Source: Darksidea phi
Taxonomy: Eukaryota; Ascomycota; Dothideomycetes; Pleosporales; Lentitheciaceae
Length of the DNA: 48,415 nt
Assembly (NCBI GenBank): GCA_030770425.1
Contig: JASJFT010000288.1
Span: forward strand, 1 to 48,415
Direction: 5' to 3'
The translations under genes were made by a program, and so were the position numbers. The number at the start of each line of letters is the position of its first letter. The stretch's first letter is position 1. Shown here one piece after another: positions 12,341-24,979 of this stretch. Under the pieces are notes generated by a model, which worked only from the letters and a program-made list of their open reading frames with translations, made no database searches and was not told the origin of the DNA.

Positions 12341-14377
12341 CTCTTAAGATCCTACTTAAGGGATACTATATAAGTAGAGTAATTAGTTAAAAAAAGAATA
12401 CTATTTACTTTAGTAATAAGCTATAATTTAAAGGATTTAGTAAGACTAGTCTTTATATATTATAGTAATAGATAGGCTATAAATCTAAAAGAATACGTAC
12501 TTAGAAAGTAATTAATAAGATTAGACTTTTAATTTAAATATTTATTCTATTTATATATTCTAAACTAGAAATCTTAGTTAAGTATTATATAATCTAAGGA
12601 CGACCTAAATAAGCTATATATATTAGATAAGAAGTTCCTAAAGAAGCTTCGTAGTATTCTCTTTTATAGAGTAATAAACGTCGTACCTCTACTAATAATA
12701 TTCCTATTAGGAATATTAGGGCTATAATAGTATTAATAATACTTATAATTAGTAGCTCTAAGAAGCGTACTAGTTAAGAAGTTATACTTAATAAAGTAAG
12801 TTTTATAAGTAGTAAAGACTACGAAGTTAATAGATATTAAATAACTAATACTATTTAACCTATACTAGAGGAATTAGTATAGAAAGTTATTAGAAAGATA
12901 GTAGAATATATCTAATAGTATTAAAAGTTAAGCTTATATACCGTAGCTATAGCCTAATATAATTCTACCTTACTACTAATATTCTTAATTAGGTACTTCT
13001 ACTTAGCTTTATACTAGTTCTAATTAATATTAATATTAAAAGTATAGAACTATATATTCTACTAAATCTTCTTAAGTATATTAGAATCTATATTCTTATT
13101 ATTATAAGTAGCTTAGGTATTATAATACTAGATATACTTAATAGTAAAGATAAGAAGATTAAAGTAGTAATAAAAAGTAGACTTAATCTATATAAATTAT
13201 TAGTAGAACTATATTAATAGGAAGAAGAAAAGACTAATATATACTACTAAATAGGTCTAATAATAAGCTTTATACCTATTATAGGTAGTATAGATATTAA
13301 TCTTTTAGTATTAGTTACTTAAAGTAATCTAATAGAACTTAACTATATTAAACTCCTATATAAACTAGAGGAGATAGTTTATATACTAATAGTATATAAG
13401 AGAGGACTAAGACTTTAGATAGATAAAAAGAGTATAAATATACTTAGAAAGAATAGTATTATTATACTAGCTAGTAGAGGTAATTATAATAAAAGACGGG
13501 ATCTTAAGAGTATTAAGAAATAAAGTAAAGAAATTTAAAAGTAGATATATCTTCTTATATATATACTAAAAAAGACTATTTTATATTTAAGCTAATAGTA
13601 TTCTAGATACTTATTAATAAAAGTCTAAAATATAGAAATAAAGACGTCTAAAGAGATATAGTATATAATAATTTATTACTTCTTAAATAAAATATTTATA
13701 AAGATATAAATAAAATTTCTTTTATTAAAAGAGCTATAGGTAAATAAATAATTTAATATAATTATAAATTACGATAGGTAATAGCTAGTAATTACTAAGT
13801 ACTATTAGATTATATTATTATAATAGGTATTAAGATTAAATTAAATAAAGTTTAAACTAGTTCTAAAGCCTTTATAAAGATATTATAAGTAAGTAAAGTA
13901 ACTATAAAAGTTATACTTAGTAAATAGCTCTTATATAAAGATAGTAAGTATCTACTAAATAGAAGTTACCGAAAATTATCTATAAGGGGAGTAGTAATAT
14001 TATTATTACTAGTATAAGAACTTATAAGAATATATATAGATTATAAGCTATAATAGTAATAGATAAAAGTTATAAACGTATACTAATAATAGACTAATAT
14101 TTAAGTTATATATACTTTTTAATTAAACTAACTATATATTATAAAGTTAAGATTAAGGGCTATAAGACTAAAAAGACTATAGAAACCTCTTATTAAGATA
14201 ATAGAGTAGAACGTAGATACTAAATATTTAAAAGATTTTCTCTATAAAATTATTTTTTTCTTAGAAATAGGGTTTTTCGAGAGTATAGATACTTAGGTAA
14301 ACTTTTTTAAAAGAAGTAAGAAAACTAATAGAATATATTATAGTAAATAACTCTTTATAAGGATTAAAATAGTCTTT
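12341..14377 (+). pseudogene. Coding-like region downstream of pol in element A, function unknown
   Basis: The pol frame stays readable to about 12840 and gives a Pro/Gln/Thr-rich low-complexity stretch if C-to-T losses are considered. From about 12870 to 14080 the 0 mod 3 frame becomes the open one, with long runs between stops (for example 13263-13520, S-F-I-P-I-I-G-S near 13266). The same arrangement is in B, at the same offset, so it belongs to the family and is not a local insert. It could be a third ORF, a long C-terminal extension or a captured gene. I recognise no domain. Many gypsy elements end shortly after integrase, so 2 kb here is unusual. Confidence 0.45.
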
Positions 14378-14391
14378 AGAAAAGAGAGAGG
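14378..14391 (+). other. Polypurine tract of element A
   Basis: AGAAAAGAGAGAGG, uninterrupted purines, three bases before the 3' LTR. It is the expected plus-strand DNA primer and fixes the orientation of A. Confidence 0.8.
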
Positions 14392-14394
14392 TTA

Positions 14395-14580
14395 TATTAT
14401 ATTTACTTCTACTAGAAAACTTCTAGATTATTATCGGTCTAGTTATAGTTATATACTAGACCTTATATAGTTCTATATTCTACTATTATATCTTCTTAAG
14501 AATTCGTCTTATCTCTATCCGAATATAACCCTTTTATTATCTTAGTATTTTTATACCTACCTATCTATATATACCTTATA
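14395..14580 (+). repeat. 3' LTR of element A (186 bp)
   Basis: Aligns without gaps to 5995-6180; all differences noted are C/T or G/A. Ends ATACCTTATA, directly followed by the GTTAA target copy. Confidence 0.95.
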
Positions 14581-14630
14581 GTTAATTCTAGAAGATTCTA
14601 GTAACTACTAGACTAGCTAGTATTACTAAT

Positions 14631-14661
14631 AAGTATTAGAAATACTTAATTTCTAATACTT
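14631..14661. repeat. Perfect 13-bp inverted repeat in F
   Basis: AAGTATTAGAAAT (14631-14643) and its exact reverse complement (14649-14661), separated by 5 bases. It would form a hairpin in RNA. It lies in the part of the solo LTR upstream of the TATA-like stretch. Confidence 0.7.
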
Positions 14662-14775
14662 ATATAATACTTACTAAGCTATTCTAGAATATTCTATTAC
14701 TAATTAAGATTAGTAATAGATTTCTTAGCTAGAAGTATATAAGAAGGATAATCTATATTAGATAGTTAGCTCTAT

Positions 14776-14799
14776 AACCTAATAACCTAATAACCTAAT
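14776..14799 (+). repeat. 8-bp tandem repeat, 3 copies, in F
   Basis: AACCTAAT three times without change. Located some 35 bp downstream of the TATA-like TATATAAGAAGG, so in the expected R/U5 part of the LTR. Confidence 0.8.
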
Positions 14800-14982
14800 T
14801 ATTAAATAAGTTAATATATTATTATATTATCTTATTATCTTTTTATCTTATTTAATTATACTTCTACTCTTCTAAATATTATTTATAGTATTCTATTAGG
14901 TTCTACTATAAATAGAAAGAAAGCTAAGCTTAATAAGTACTCCCCCCGTTTATATAAGCTATCCCCCTTTCTTTATAAAAAC

Positions 14983-15677
14983 TAGATATAGTAATAGTAG
15001 ATATTAAATATATAGAGATAATAGTATCTAGTACTAAGTTCTATTAGAGTATCTTTTAATTAGATATTATAGACTATAAAGTAGATATTAAAGAATAATT
15101 TCTTAATAGTAATAAGATAGTAAAGATCTAGAACTAGCTAGAATATAAAAATATTAAAAAGGTCTAATAGTTTATTAGAATCTATATTTACTATTAATAA
15201 TAAATCTTTTATTTCTTTTTTAAGATAGAATCTTTATTCTAATTACTTTATAAGAATATTAAATAGATATAAAGAGAGTTTTAAAGAGAAGTTATAAAAG
15301 TCTTAAAGATTAATATTATATTAATACCTACTTTAATAGTACTAGATATTAAATTAAAACGTCGAGTCTATTTATATATAGATATTAGTTAATAAGATAG
15401 TAAAGTAATACTTAAATAAATTAGAAAGAATAACCTTTAATACTCTATTAGATTTAAAAGTATACTATAATTTAAGATTAAATTAAAGTAGTACTTTATT
15501 AAGTTAAAATATAAGATAATACTTTAGATATTAAAGAAGTTTAGTTTATACCTCTATAGTACCTAATTTACTATTAAAATAAATACTAGTACCTTAATTA
15601 TATAGCTTAATTAGTTATTTACTAATTTTTTTAAATTAGTAATAAATTAATAACTAGTTATAATTCTACTTTAGGAC
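14983..15677 (+). pseudogene. E pol piece 2: RT C-terminus and RNase H
   Basis: The 0 mod 3 frame continues the RT of piece 1 after F. It reads K-L-D-I-x-I-V-D-I-K at the junction (14978-15006), an I-V-S-S-T-K stretch (about 15024), then K-I-x-N-x-L-E-Y-K-N (about 15123-15155), all in the order of the RT thumb and connection. The RNase H start is V-Y-L-Y-I-D-I-S (15366-15389), followed by S-I-R-F-K-S (about 15447). The reading stops at aGGAC (15673-15677) where C was inserted, and picks up as D-F-K-I at 33565. Confidence 0.75.
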
Positions 15678-15945
15678 TATTACGGCCCGTTTCCTAGGTA
15701 ATCTAGTTATTTTACTTATTTTCTAATTTAGTTAGTAGATTAGATAATTCTAAGGATTAATCTAATAGATAGTTAGCTTATTTAGCGTACTAAGCCCTAT
15801 TTAGGTATAAGAACCCTCTATTCTTATACCCTTATAATACTATCTTAGAATAGCTTTAATATACTAATTCTACTATTAATTAATTAAAAGGCTATCTTAG
15901 CTATTATAACTTTTAGTTAATTATATTTAGTTTTAGGGTCTTATA
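15678..15945 (+). repeat. 5' LTR of element C (268 bp)
   Basis: Starts TATTACGGCCCG, ends GGGTCTTATA. It aligns without gaps to 33295-33562, with differences mostly C/T and G/A. One apparently conserved CpA remains in the other copy (33482). Confidence 0.93.
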
Positions 15946-16129
15946 TTATTCTAAAATCTTTAACTTTTAATTAAAGATAGTAACTAAATATTAAATTCTT
16001 CTAAATTTCTAGAAATTTATAGTACTTAGAGTAGATAATATACGATACTTTCTTAGATAAGTCTTAAAATTAATTACTTTAAGTCTTAATATTACTAAAG
16101 CGCCTAATATCTCTTTTAGAAAGAAGAAA
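15946..16129. other. Leader of element C left of B insertion
   Basis: About 185 bp of C between its 5' LTR and element B. No tRNA primer site with a TGG start is recognisable after RIP. It continues at 24726. Confidence 0.7.
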
Positions 16130-16134
16130 TCTAT

Positions 16135-16320
16135 TATTATATCTACTTCTACTAGAGAACTTCTAGATTATTATCGACTTAGCTATAGTTATATACTAGA
16201 CCTTATATAGTTTTATATCCTATTATTATATCTTCTTAAGAATTTATCTTATCTTTATCTAAATATAATTCTTTTATTATTTTAGTATTTTTATATCTAT
16301 CTATCTATATATACCTTATA
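16135..16320 (+). repeat. 5' LTR of element B (186 bp)
   Basis: Gap-free match to the LTRs of A and to 24535-24720. More strongly mutated than the 5' LTR of A. Followed by ATTCGAATCC at 16321, as in A. Confidence 0.95.
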
Positions 16321-16439
16321 ATTCGAATCCTTCTTACTTCTTTTTAAGGACTAGTAGTATAACGTCGACGCTAAAAGCTAATACTTTAAAAGTTCTTATT
16401 AATTATACTATATAACGTCTATTTAGAGTTATTAATATA

Positions 16440-17996
16440 CCTCTTTATACTATCTACTTAAAGAAGAATATCTACTCTAGTATCTATTCGTCTAGTAGAC
16501 GAAATAACCCTAACGCGTAGCTAATCGACGAAGTATACTAATAGCGCCCTAAGTTTAATAAGTAATAAGTTTAAGAACTAGAATTAGATAATAAGAATAA
16601 CTACTAGCTAGGGGACCTATTTAACTTTAAAAATATTTAGAAGGATTAATATATCTTTAAAATTCTTATAACCTATATATAATATAATAATAGAAATATC
16701 TTAGAGATATCTAATAAACTACTATCTTTTAATAGGGTCCTAATAATAGTCGCGATTAATAGGAACTACTAATCTATATAAGAAAATAATAGAATATCTA
16801 GCTATAAAAATACGACTTATATAAGTAGATTCTAACTATACTAATTCTTAGTTCCTACTATACTACCTATAATAGGAGCTAATAATATCCTAATAGGTAG
16901 TAATTATTTAAGTATAGTTTATATTATATCTATTTATACTCTAGTCTTAGGTAAAGTACTTTTAATTAAAGTAGTATAAATATTACTTAATCTTTAATAC
17001 TAGGGCGTATTAGTCGACTAGATTAAAATTATATAAGTAGATCTTACTATAGTTTAAGTAGTCTTCGAACTAGCTATAGTAATCCTTCGGACTATAGCTA
17101 GTCTACCCCTAGTAGATAATACTTATTAGGAATTATCTAATCTAATTAAGATTAGGAACCCTTTTATACTAAATTTATTAAAGAAAATTCTAATAACTTA
17201 AGTTATAAACTATTAGATTAGAGATATTAATAATCTCTTTTAAATTAACTTTACTACTACTAATATCCTTAAGTATATTATATAGGTTATAATACTTATT
17301 AAGAATAATATATATTATAATCTACTAGTTTAAGCTATTAATAATAATAAAGTTATTATATAGTTTTAGCTATAAATAAAGCTTAAGAGTCTTATAAAGG
17401 ACCCCGTTTTAATAAAGTTTAATAACTATTTTAAGTTTTAGAATATTAAATAGTACTAAAATAATAGCTTTAACTTCTTCTTTAACTATTTTATAACTTA
17501 TAAAGTTATCTTAAAAGTAAAGTCTTATAGTAGTAATATAAGTTTTAATATATTAAAGATATCTTTAATATAGAATAAGTATTCTAAATTCTTATATTAT
17601 AAGATATAAAGGGGTAGCTAGCTTAAGAATATATAAACTTAGTTATAATTTAAATATATCTTATAAAATATAAAGATAGTAGTATACTTTATTCCTATAC
17701 TAGCTACTCTTCTAAAGGTTTCCGGTTTTAATTTAACTATAAGTAGAAAGCGTACTACGTCTTTAATAGCTTTAAGTAATTCTAACTAGAAGAAATAGAA
17801 TTAAAAGCTCTCTTAGTAGGATAATATTAAATAATCTTTATTAAGGACCCTATTATACTTTAAGAGTATAGTATTAATATCCTAGTTAAAGACTAACTAA
17901 AAGAAGAACTATTAGAAGTATTACTCTAAAGATAATAATAAATTAGATAAAATTTAAAAAGAGAAAGCTAACTCGTCCTTAAAAAAAGATAAGCCC
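16440..17996 (+). pseudogene. gag of element B
   Basis: Counterpart of the gag of A at +10140, same frame (0 mod 3). Ends near the A-run at 17981-17987, after which pol reads in the -1 frame. It retains a few C/G positions lost in A and has lost others kept in A. The protein is a decayed capsid/nucleocapsid precursor; no start codon exists. Confidence 0.65.
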
Positions 17997-18001
17997 TAGT
18001 T

Positions 18002-21000
18002 ACTAATATTATTATAATACTACTAGGGCTAAATACTAATAGTAAATTCTTATAAATTACTAATAATATAAAAATATATCTTTTTATAAATATTTTAATA
18101 TAGGCCTAGAATCTTTTTAATATAGAATTAAACTTAAATATTATTAGAGAGGATCTTATACTACGATAAAATCTCTTTAAGATATTATTACGTATAAAGT
18201 TATAAATATATTAAGTCTCTAGTATATTACTATATCTAGAAGAGCTATATATTATTATAATAATAATATAGAATTCTTAGGGTATAATAAGAATAATAAA
18301 TTCTTAAGTATTTTAGACTATTCTTATAAATAACTATAATCTTATTCTTAACTAGCTATAGCTATATAAGGTAGACCCTTAAATAGATTATTAAAAGGAA
18401 TCTTTTAAGTAGTAGAATAGAAGTATAATAGTCGAGTATATTAAAGTTAAGATAATACTAAATAACTTAATATAATAACTATAATCTAGGAAGAAAATAT
18501 ATATATTATACCTAGAAAACTTTTATACTCGATTATTTATAAGTAAGAAAAAGTATTAACTTTAATTCCCTAATATAATAAAGATTATAGAATATTTATA
18601 GATATCTATTAATAAGATATAAACCCTAGAAGGTAATAAGTCTTAAAATACTTAATATTAAAATAAACGAGGCTTACTCTAGTTAAAAAACTAAACCTTA
18701 TAATTTTATAATTATCTCGTCTATTATATAAAGTAATATTCTAAACTAGTATAGCTACTCGAGGCTATAATCTTTTAGATTATAATATTAATAATAAATA
18801 CCTCTTTATAGAGGGTCGTAGCTCTCTATTAAAAAAGATAATAAAAGTTTAAGAATTATCTAAATACTTTTTATAATAATTTCGATAAAAAAATTAATTT
18901 TAAAGAAGTTATAAAAGTACTAGAATATCTTTATAATTAACTTAGATACTTTAGTCCTAAATTTACTAGTAGAATTACTCCTAATTTAGAATATAACTAT
19001 ACTATTAATCTTAAGAAGGAAAAGATACTATTAAATCTACCTATTTATAATCTTTCTAAAAAAGAACTTAAAATCTTAAGGAAATACCTTAATAATTCTT
19101 TAAAAAAGAGGTAGATTCGACCTAGTAAATCTTTAATAGGGGTCTTAATACTTTTTATATCTAAAGCTAATAATATACTTTAATTATATATTAATTATAG
19201 AGATTTAAATAAGATAATAATTAAAAATTATTATTCTATACCCCTTATAAGCGAGATACTAGACTAGCTATCTAGAACTAAGATTTTTATAAAACTCGAT
19301 CTTTATAAGGTATATTATCGATTATATATTAAGAAAGATAACGAGTAGAAGATAGTATTTAAAATATACTATAACTATTTTAAATATCTAGTAATACTAT
19401 TTAATTTTATAAACGTATTTACTACGTTTTAGTTATATATCTATAAAGTCTTAGATAGCTTATTAAATAAAATATATATTATTTATTTAAATAATATTCT
19501 TATATACTTTAAAAAGAAGAAGAATTATAAATAATATATTTGTAAAGTTCTTAAAAGATTATATAATTAGGAACTCTATTATAAAGTCTTAAAGTATATC
19601 TTTTTTATAAAGTTAGTAGAGTTTCTTAACTTTATAGTAACCTCTTATAGGGTAGTTATAAACCTAATATAGGTCTAAATAATTAAAGAATAGCTAGAGC
19701 CTAAGGGCTATTAGAATATCTAAGTATTTTTTAAATTTATAAACTTTTACTAATAGTTTATATATAACTACTTAGATATTATTTACTTACTTTTAGAATA
19801 TATAATCTCTACGTAGAATCTAATACTAGTTTAATAAAATTCTAATAAGAATACGTTAGTAAAAAAGTTAAAGAAGATTAAAAAGAATTCTATAAAGTAG
19901 TATATCTCTTAGTTTTAGCTAAAAAATATATATAATATATTTCTTATACTTTATAAGCTCTTTATAAGAGTCTTCGTTCTCTAGTACTTTAATTTAATAA
20001 AACTTATAATAGTTATTACTAATACTTCTAAGTTTACTATAATAGTTATTTTATTATAGCTATAAATAATAATACTCTTAACTAAAAAATATTAAAAACT
20101 AGTTACGTTCTTTAGTTATAAGTTTACTAGATTATAGATTTAGTAAAATACTTATAATAAAGAGTTATTTACTATTATAAAAATCTTTAGATAGTAGTAA
20201 TATTATTTTAAGTATACTTTAGATACTATTCGTATACTATATAATTATAATAATTTAAGATATTTTATAACTATAAAGATACTCTTATCTAAGTAAGTAT
20301 ACTAGATTAAAGAGTTAGCTTATTTTAATTTTAAGATTAAATATAAGTCTAGTATAAAGAATCTAGCTAATATACTATTATAATAATCTAATTATATTAA
20401 AGACTTTTAACTTAAGAAGAAGAGGATACTAAGAAATATTATACTTCCTATACTTTAAAATAAACTTTAGATATAGGTACTCCGGAAGCCTATAGCTCTA
20501 TATACTAAAGATTAAATAGTATATAAATTTAATCTTACTAATAAGAATCTATAAATAATCTATTAGAAATTTAAAAATAATACGAACTATTCTATTATAG
20601 AATTCTCTAGTATAATACTAGTTTTTAATAATATATTATCTATTAATCTTAACTTATCTATAAATAGGGATAATAAACCTAAAGAGTAATTAAAAGACTT
20701 AGACCTAACTTTAATATTTCTTTAATATTATAAAGTATTTTCTACCTTTATATTATATAAGTCTTTACTAGAAGTTATAAATAATAACTCGTCTTTTAGT
20801 TAAGAAACCCCTAGGCTATTATTAGACTATATTTAGGAAGTATAGGAATATAATATAGTCTATTATAAAAATATATAATATATATAAAAGTTTAAAAGTA
20901 AAAAAGAATAAAAGAATATATCTTTATAGATTATAGATCTAAAGGATATTCTTTAAAGAGTAAAGAAAGTATAGATTTCTAATAATAAAGCTCTTTATTA

Positions 21001-22480
21001 AGTTATTCTTATAAAGAATTATAATAACCTCTTAAAAGACTATTATAGAGTAGATAAGACTATTAAACTCTTATAAAGGAAGTATTATTAGCTAAAGCTT
21101 TAAGTAGAGGTTAATACGTATATATAAGACTATATAATATATTAAATAAATAAAGTATAAAGGTATAAATTATAAGGATTACTAGAATTAATTCTTCTAT
21201 TATAGAAACTATAGTATAATTACTTTCTAGACTTTATTATCGACCTACTAGAATCTAAGGATTCTAAGAATAATATCTATAATATAGTACTAATACTCGT
21301 TAACTACTTTTCGAAGCTAGTCTAGTATCTATTTATAATAAAGAATATTATTATAAGTATATTAGTTAATCTACTATTTATAGAAGTATTTATAAAAATT
21401 AAATTCTTATTATTACTAATCTTAAATTAGGGCTTTATCTTTACTAGTATATTCTAGTTAAATATATACTTTTATTTTAATATTAAATAATAAATAAGTA
21501 TAGTCTTCTACCTATAAATAGATAGTTAAACTAAATACTAGAATTAGGAGTTTAAAGTATATCTATAGATATACCTAAACTATTAGTAAGATAACTAGTA
21601 TTAGCTACTCTTAATAGTAGAATATATATATAACTCTAAGATTTATTTAAATTATAGTATATACTCTATTAAGATCGTAATAGATATTAAATCTAAGAAT
21701 TTTAATAATATAAAAGATAAGTATTAGCTTTATTAACTACCTAGTAACTAGAGTATAGACGAAAAGACCCTAAGTATATATCGAAGAGTTATTAACTTTC
21801 TAACTAACTAGATATAATAGTTTTTTAATACTTAAAATATATTAACCTATATTTAGAAGAACTAGTAATATTAGTATAACTTAAAGAGAATAAGTAAGTA
21901 TTTCGCCGTCGGCGAAAAGATAATTCTAAAAATTATTAATATTAAGACTAAGTATCCTTTAAAAAAGTTAGATATAAAGTACTTAAAACCCTTTACTATT
22001 TAAACTAAATATAGAAAGCTAAGCTACTAGCTTAAGCTATCTTTATTAATATTTTAGTTATATTCTATCTTCTATATATCTCTTCTAGAGAAATAAATAA
22101 AGTTAAAAGAAGATTTAAATTTTAGATCTAGATCTATATAATATCTAGAGCTTAACGACGATAATTAATATAAAGTTAAAACTATCCTCGTATATAAAAT
22201 AGTATATAATAAGAAGCTCTTTCTTATAAAGTAGTTAGATTAATTATATAAAAATAATATATAAAAATCTAAGATCTTTCTTAATAATTATAATAAGATT
22301 CTCGCGAAATATTAGATAAATCTAGATAATTAAATATTAGATTATTTAAAGTAAAAAGTTATTAAAGAAGTATTATAAACTTTATAGAGGGACGATAATA
22401 TATATAAGAAACTCTAAAGGAATAGACTATATAAGTAATATTAATATAAAAGAAGAGCTAAAAAATCTAGCTAAAAGATA
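18002..22480 (+). pseudogene. pol of element B: protease-RT-RNase H-integrase-chromodomain
   Basis: Same architecture and frame as the pol of A at +10140. The RT box at 19481-19510 reads I-Y-L-N-N: both Asp codons (19490-19495) are mutated, unlike A. In integrase the first Asp (21230) is kept, the second (21425) reads Asn and the Glu position (21533) reads Lys. The chromodomain is at about 22160-22330. A CpG-rich island survives at about 22786-22800, beyond the chromodomain, where A is AT-rich. Confidence 0.9.
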
Positions 22481-24517
22481 CTCTTAAGATTCTACTTAAG
22501 GGATACTATATAAGTAAAGTAATTAGTTAAAAAAAGAATATTATCTACTTTAATAATAAGCTATAGCTTAAAAAATTTAGTAAGACTAGCCTTTATATAT
22601 TATAGTAATAGATAGACTATAAATCTAAAAGAATACGTACTTAAAAAGTAATTAATAAAATTAAACTTTTAATTTAAGTATTTATTCTATCTATATATCC
22701 TAAATTAGAAACTTTAGTCGAGTATTATATAGTCTAAGGGCGATCTAAGTAAGCTATATATATTAGACGAGAAGTTTCCGAAGAAGCTTCGCGGCGCCCT
22801 CTTTTATAAGATAATAGATATTATATCTCTACTAATAATATTTCTATTAAGAATATTAGAGTTATAATAGTACTAATAATACTTATAATTAGTAGTCCTA
22901 AGAGATATATTAGTCGAGGAATTATACTTAATAAAGTAAATCTTATAAGTAGTAGAGGCTACAAAGTTAGTAGATATTAGATAACTAATACTATCTAGTC
23001 TATACTAGAGGAATTAGTATAGAAAGCTATTAGAAAGATAGTAGAATATATTTAATAGTACTAAAAGTTAAGCTTATATATTATAGCTATAGCCTAGTAT
23101 AATTCTATCTTATTACTAGTATCCTTAATTAGACGCTTTTACTTAGCCTTATACTAATTTTAACTAGTATTAATATTAAAAGTATAGAATTATATATTTT
23201 ACTAAATCTTCTTAAGCGTATTAGAATCTATATCCTTATTATTACGAGTAGCTTAGGTATTATAATACTAGATATACTTAATAGTAAAGATAAAAAGATT
23301 AAAGTAATAGTAAAAAGTAGATTTAACTTATACGAATTATTAATAGAACTATATTAGTAGAAAGAAGAAAAGACTAGTATATACTATTAAGTAGATCTAA
23401 TAGTAAGCTTTATACCTACTATAGATAGTATAGATATTAACCTTCTAGTACTAGTTACTCGAAGTAATCTAACGAAGCTTAGCTATATTAAACTCTCGTA
23501 TAAACTAGAGAAGGTAGTTTATATACTAATAGTATATAAGAGAAGATTAAGACTCTAGATAGATAGAAAGAGTATAGATATACTTAAGAAGAGTAGTATT
23601 ACTATACTAGCTAGTAGAGATAATTATAATAAAAAGCGAGATTTTAAAAGTATTAAGAAATAAAGTAGAGAAATCTAGAAGTAGATATATCTTCTTATAT
23701 ATATACTAAGAGAGACTATTCTATATTTAAGCTAATAGTATTCTAGGTACTTACTAGTAAAAGTCTAAAATACGAAAATAAAGACGTCTAAAGAGATATA
23801 GTATATAATAATTTATTATCTCTTAAATAAAATATTTATAAAGATATAAATAGAATTTCTCTTACTAAAAGAACTATAGGTAAACGAGTAATTTAATATA
23901 ATTATAAGTTATAATAGGTAGTAGCTAGTAATTATTAAGTACTACTAAGTTATATTATTATAATAGATATTAAGATTAAATTAAATAGAGTCTAGACTAG
24001 TCCCGAAGCCTTTATAAAGATATTATAAGTAAGTAAAGTAATTATAAAAATTATACTTAGTAAATAACTCTTATATAAAGATAGTAAGTATCTACTAGAT
24101 AAAAATTATCGAAAATCGTTTATAAGGGGAGCGATAATACTATTACTACTAGTATAAGAATTTATAAGAATATATATAGACTATAAGTTATAATAGTAAT
24201 AGATAAAAGTTATAAATATATATTAATAATAAACTAATACTTAAGTTATATATACTTTTTAATTAAACTAACTATATATTATAAGATTAAAGTTAAGGGC
24301 TATAAGACTAGAAAGACTACGGAAACCCCCTATTAAGACGGTAGAATAGAACGTAGATACTAAATATCTAAAAGATCTTCTGTATAAAATTATTTTTTTC
24401 TTAGAAATAGGATTTTTTAGGAGTATAAATACTTAGGTAAACTTTTCTAAAGAAAGTAAGAAGACTAATAGAATATATTATAGTAAATAACTCTCTATAA
24501 GGGCTAGAACGATCTTT
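22481..24517 (+). pseudogene. Coding-like region downstream of pol in element B, function unknown
   Basis: Counterpart of 12341-14377 in A, gap-free. The open frame moves from 2 mod 3 to 0 mod 3 near 23000, as in A. One clear A/B transversion lies here: CTGTA at 24380-24384 against CTCTA in A at 14240-14244, creating one of the few TpG sites. Confidence 0.45.
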
Positions 24518-24531
24518 AAAAAAGAAGAAGA
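24518..24531 (+). other. Polypurine tract of element B
   Basis: AAAAAAGAAGAAGA, just before the 3' LTR, matching the tract of A at +10140. Confidence 0.8.
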
Positions 24532-24534
24532 CTA

Positions 24535-24720
24535 TATTATATCTACTTCTACTAGAGGACTTCTAGATTATTATCGACCTGGCTATAGTTATATATCGGA
24601 CCTTATATAGTCTTATATTCTACTATTATATCTTCTTAAGAATTTATCTTATCTCTATTCGAATATAATCCTTTTATTATCTTAGTATTTCTATATCTAT
24701 CTATCTATATATACCTTATA
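24535..24720 (+). repeat. 3' LTR of element B (186 bp)
   Basis: Gap-free match to the other three LTRs of the family; immediately followed by the TCTAT target copy. Confidence 0.95.
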
Positions 24721-24926
24721 TCTATAAAAGTATTATATAGAGTTAAAGTTATATTTTAAACTTTATAATAAACTTATCTTTATATAATTAACTAAATTAC
24801 TAAATTAGTATAATAATAAGATAGTAGATTTCTTAAGTTAAATAGGCCCTTTAAAATCTACTCTATTAAATAAACTATCCTTTTATAAAATCTTCCTATA
24901 AAAGAAAAATAAAGAAAAGAATAAGA

Positions 24927-24962
24927 TCTTAAGTAGAGTCTTGAGTAGAGCCTTAAGTAGAG
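24927..24962 (+). repeat. 12-bp tandem repeat, 3 copies, in the leader/gag start of C
   Basis: Units TCTTAAGTAGAG, TCTTGAGTAGAG, CCTTAAGTAGAG. The period keeps frame (four codons). The middle unit holds a surviving TpG (24942). Confidence 0.8.
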
Positions 24963-24979
24963 CTAGAAATATCTATTTA

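Larger units (their letters stand above)
5995..14580 (+). mobile_element. Element A: full-length chromovirus-type Ty3/gypsy retrotransposon, 8586 bp
   Basis: Bounded by 186-bp direct LTRs (5995-6180, 14395-14580) and by GTTAA target duplications at 5990-5994 and 14581-14585. The internal region carries gag, then pol with RT, RNase H, integrase and a chromodomain, then about 2 kb of further coding-like sequence and a polypurine tract at 14378-14391. Differences between its two LTRs are C/T and G/A only, so insertion age cannot be read from LTR divergence. Its sister copy B has exactly the same length. Confidence 0.95.
5802..14977. mobile_element. Element F: probable solo LTR (585 bp net) in E, itself interrupted by A
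   Basis: Flanked by AAAAC target duplications. It starts TATAAGG (5802) and ends CTTTATA (14977), compatible with TG...CA termini after RIP. Subtracting element A and its 5-bp duplication leaves about 585 bp. The right arm (14586-14977) contains a TATA-like TATATAAGAAGG near 14739, a perfect 13-bp inverted repeat and a small 8-bp repeat, all ordinary LTR furniture. No coding motif is seen. A solo LTR is the simplest reading; a MITE-like or other non-coding insert is the alternative, because the full-length parent is not in the window. Confidence 0.65.
16135..24720 (+). mobile_element. Element B: full-length sister copy of A (8586 bp), nested in C
   Basis: 186-bp LTRs at 16135-16320 and 24535-24720, target duplication TCTAT at 16130-16134 and 24721-24725. 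Every A feature reappears at +10140 bp with no net length change over 8.6 kb; differences are almost all transitions. The target sites of A and B differ, so these are separate insertions and not a duplicated block. Confidence 0.95.

Noticed and set aside
14776..14799. AACCTAAT triple repeat as an interstitial telomere
   Set aside because: Three copies only, wrong unit, and placed downstream of a TATA-like stretch inside an LTR.
5995..24720. A and B as one duplicated genomic block
   Set aside because: Their flanks and target duplications differ (GTTAA against TCTAT) and they sit in different host elements, so they are independent insertions.
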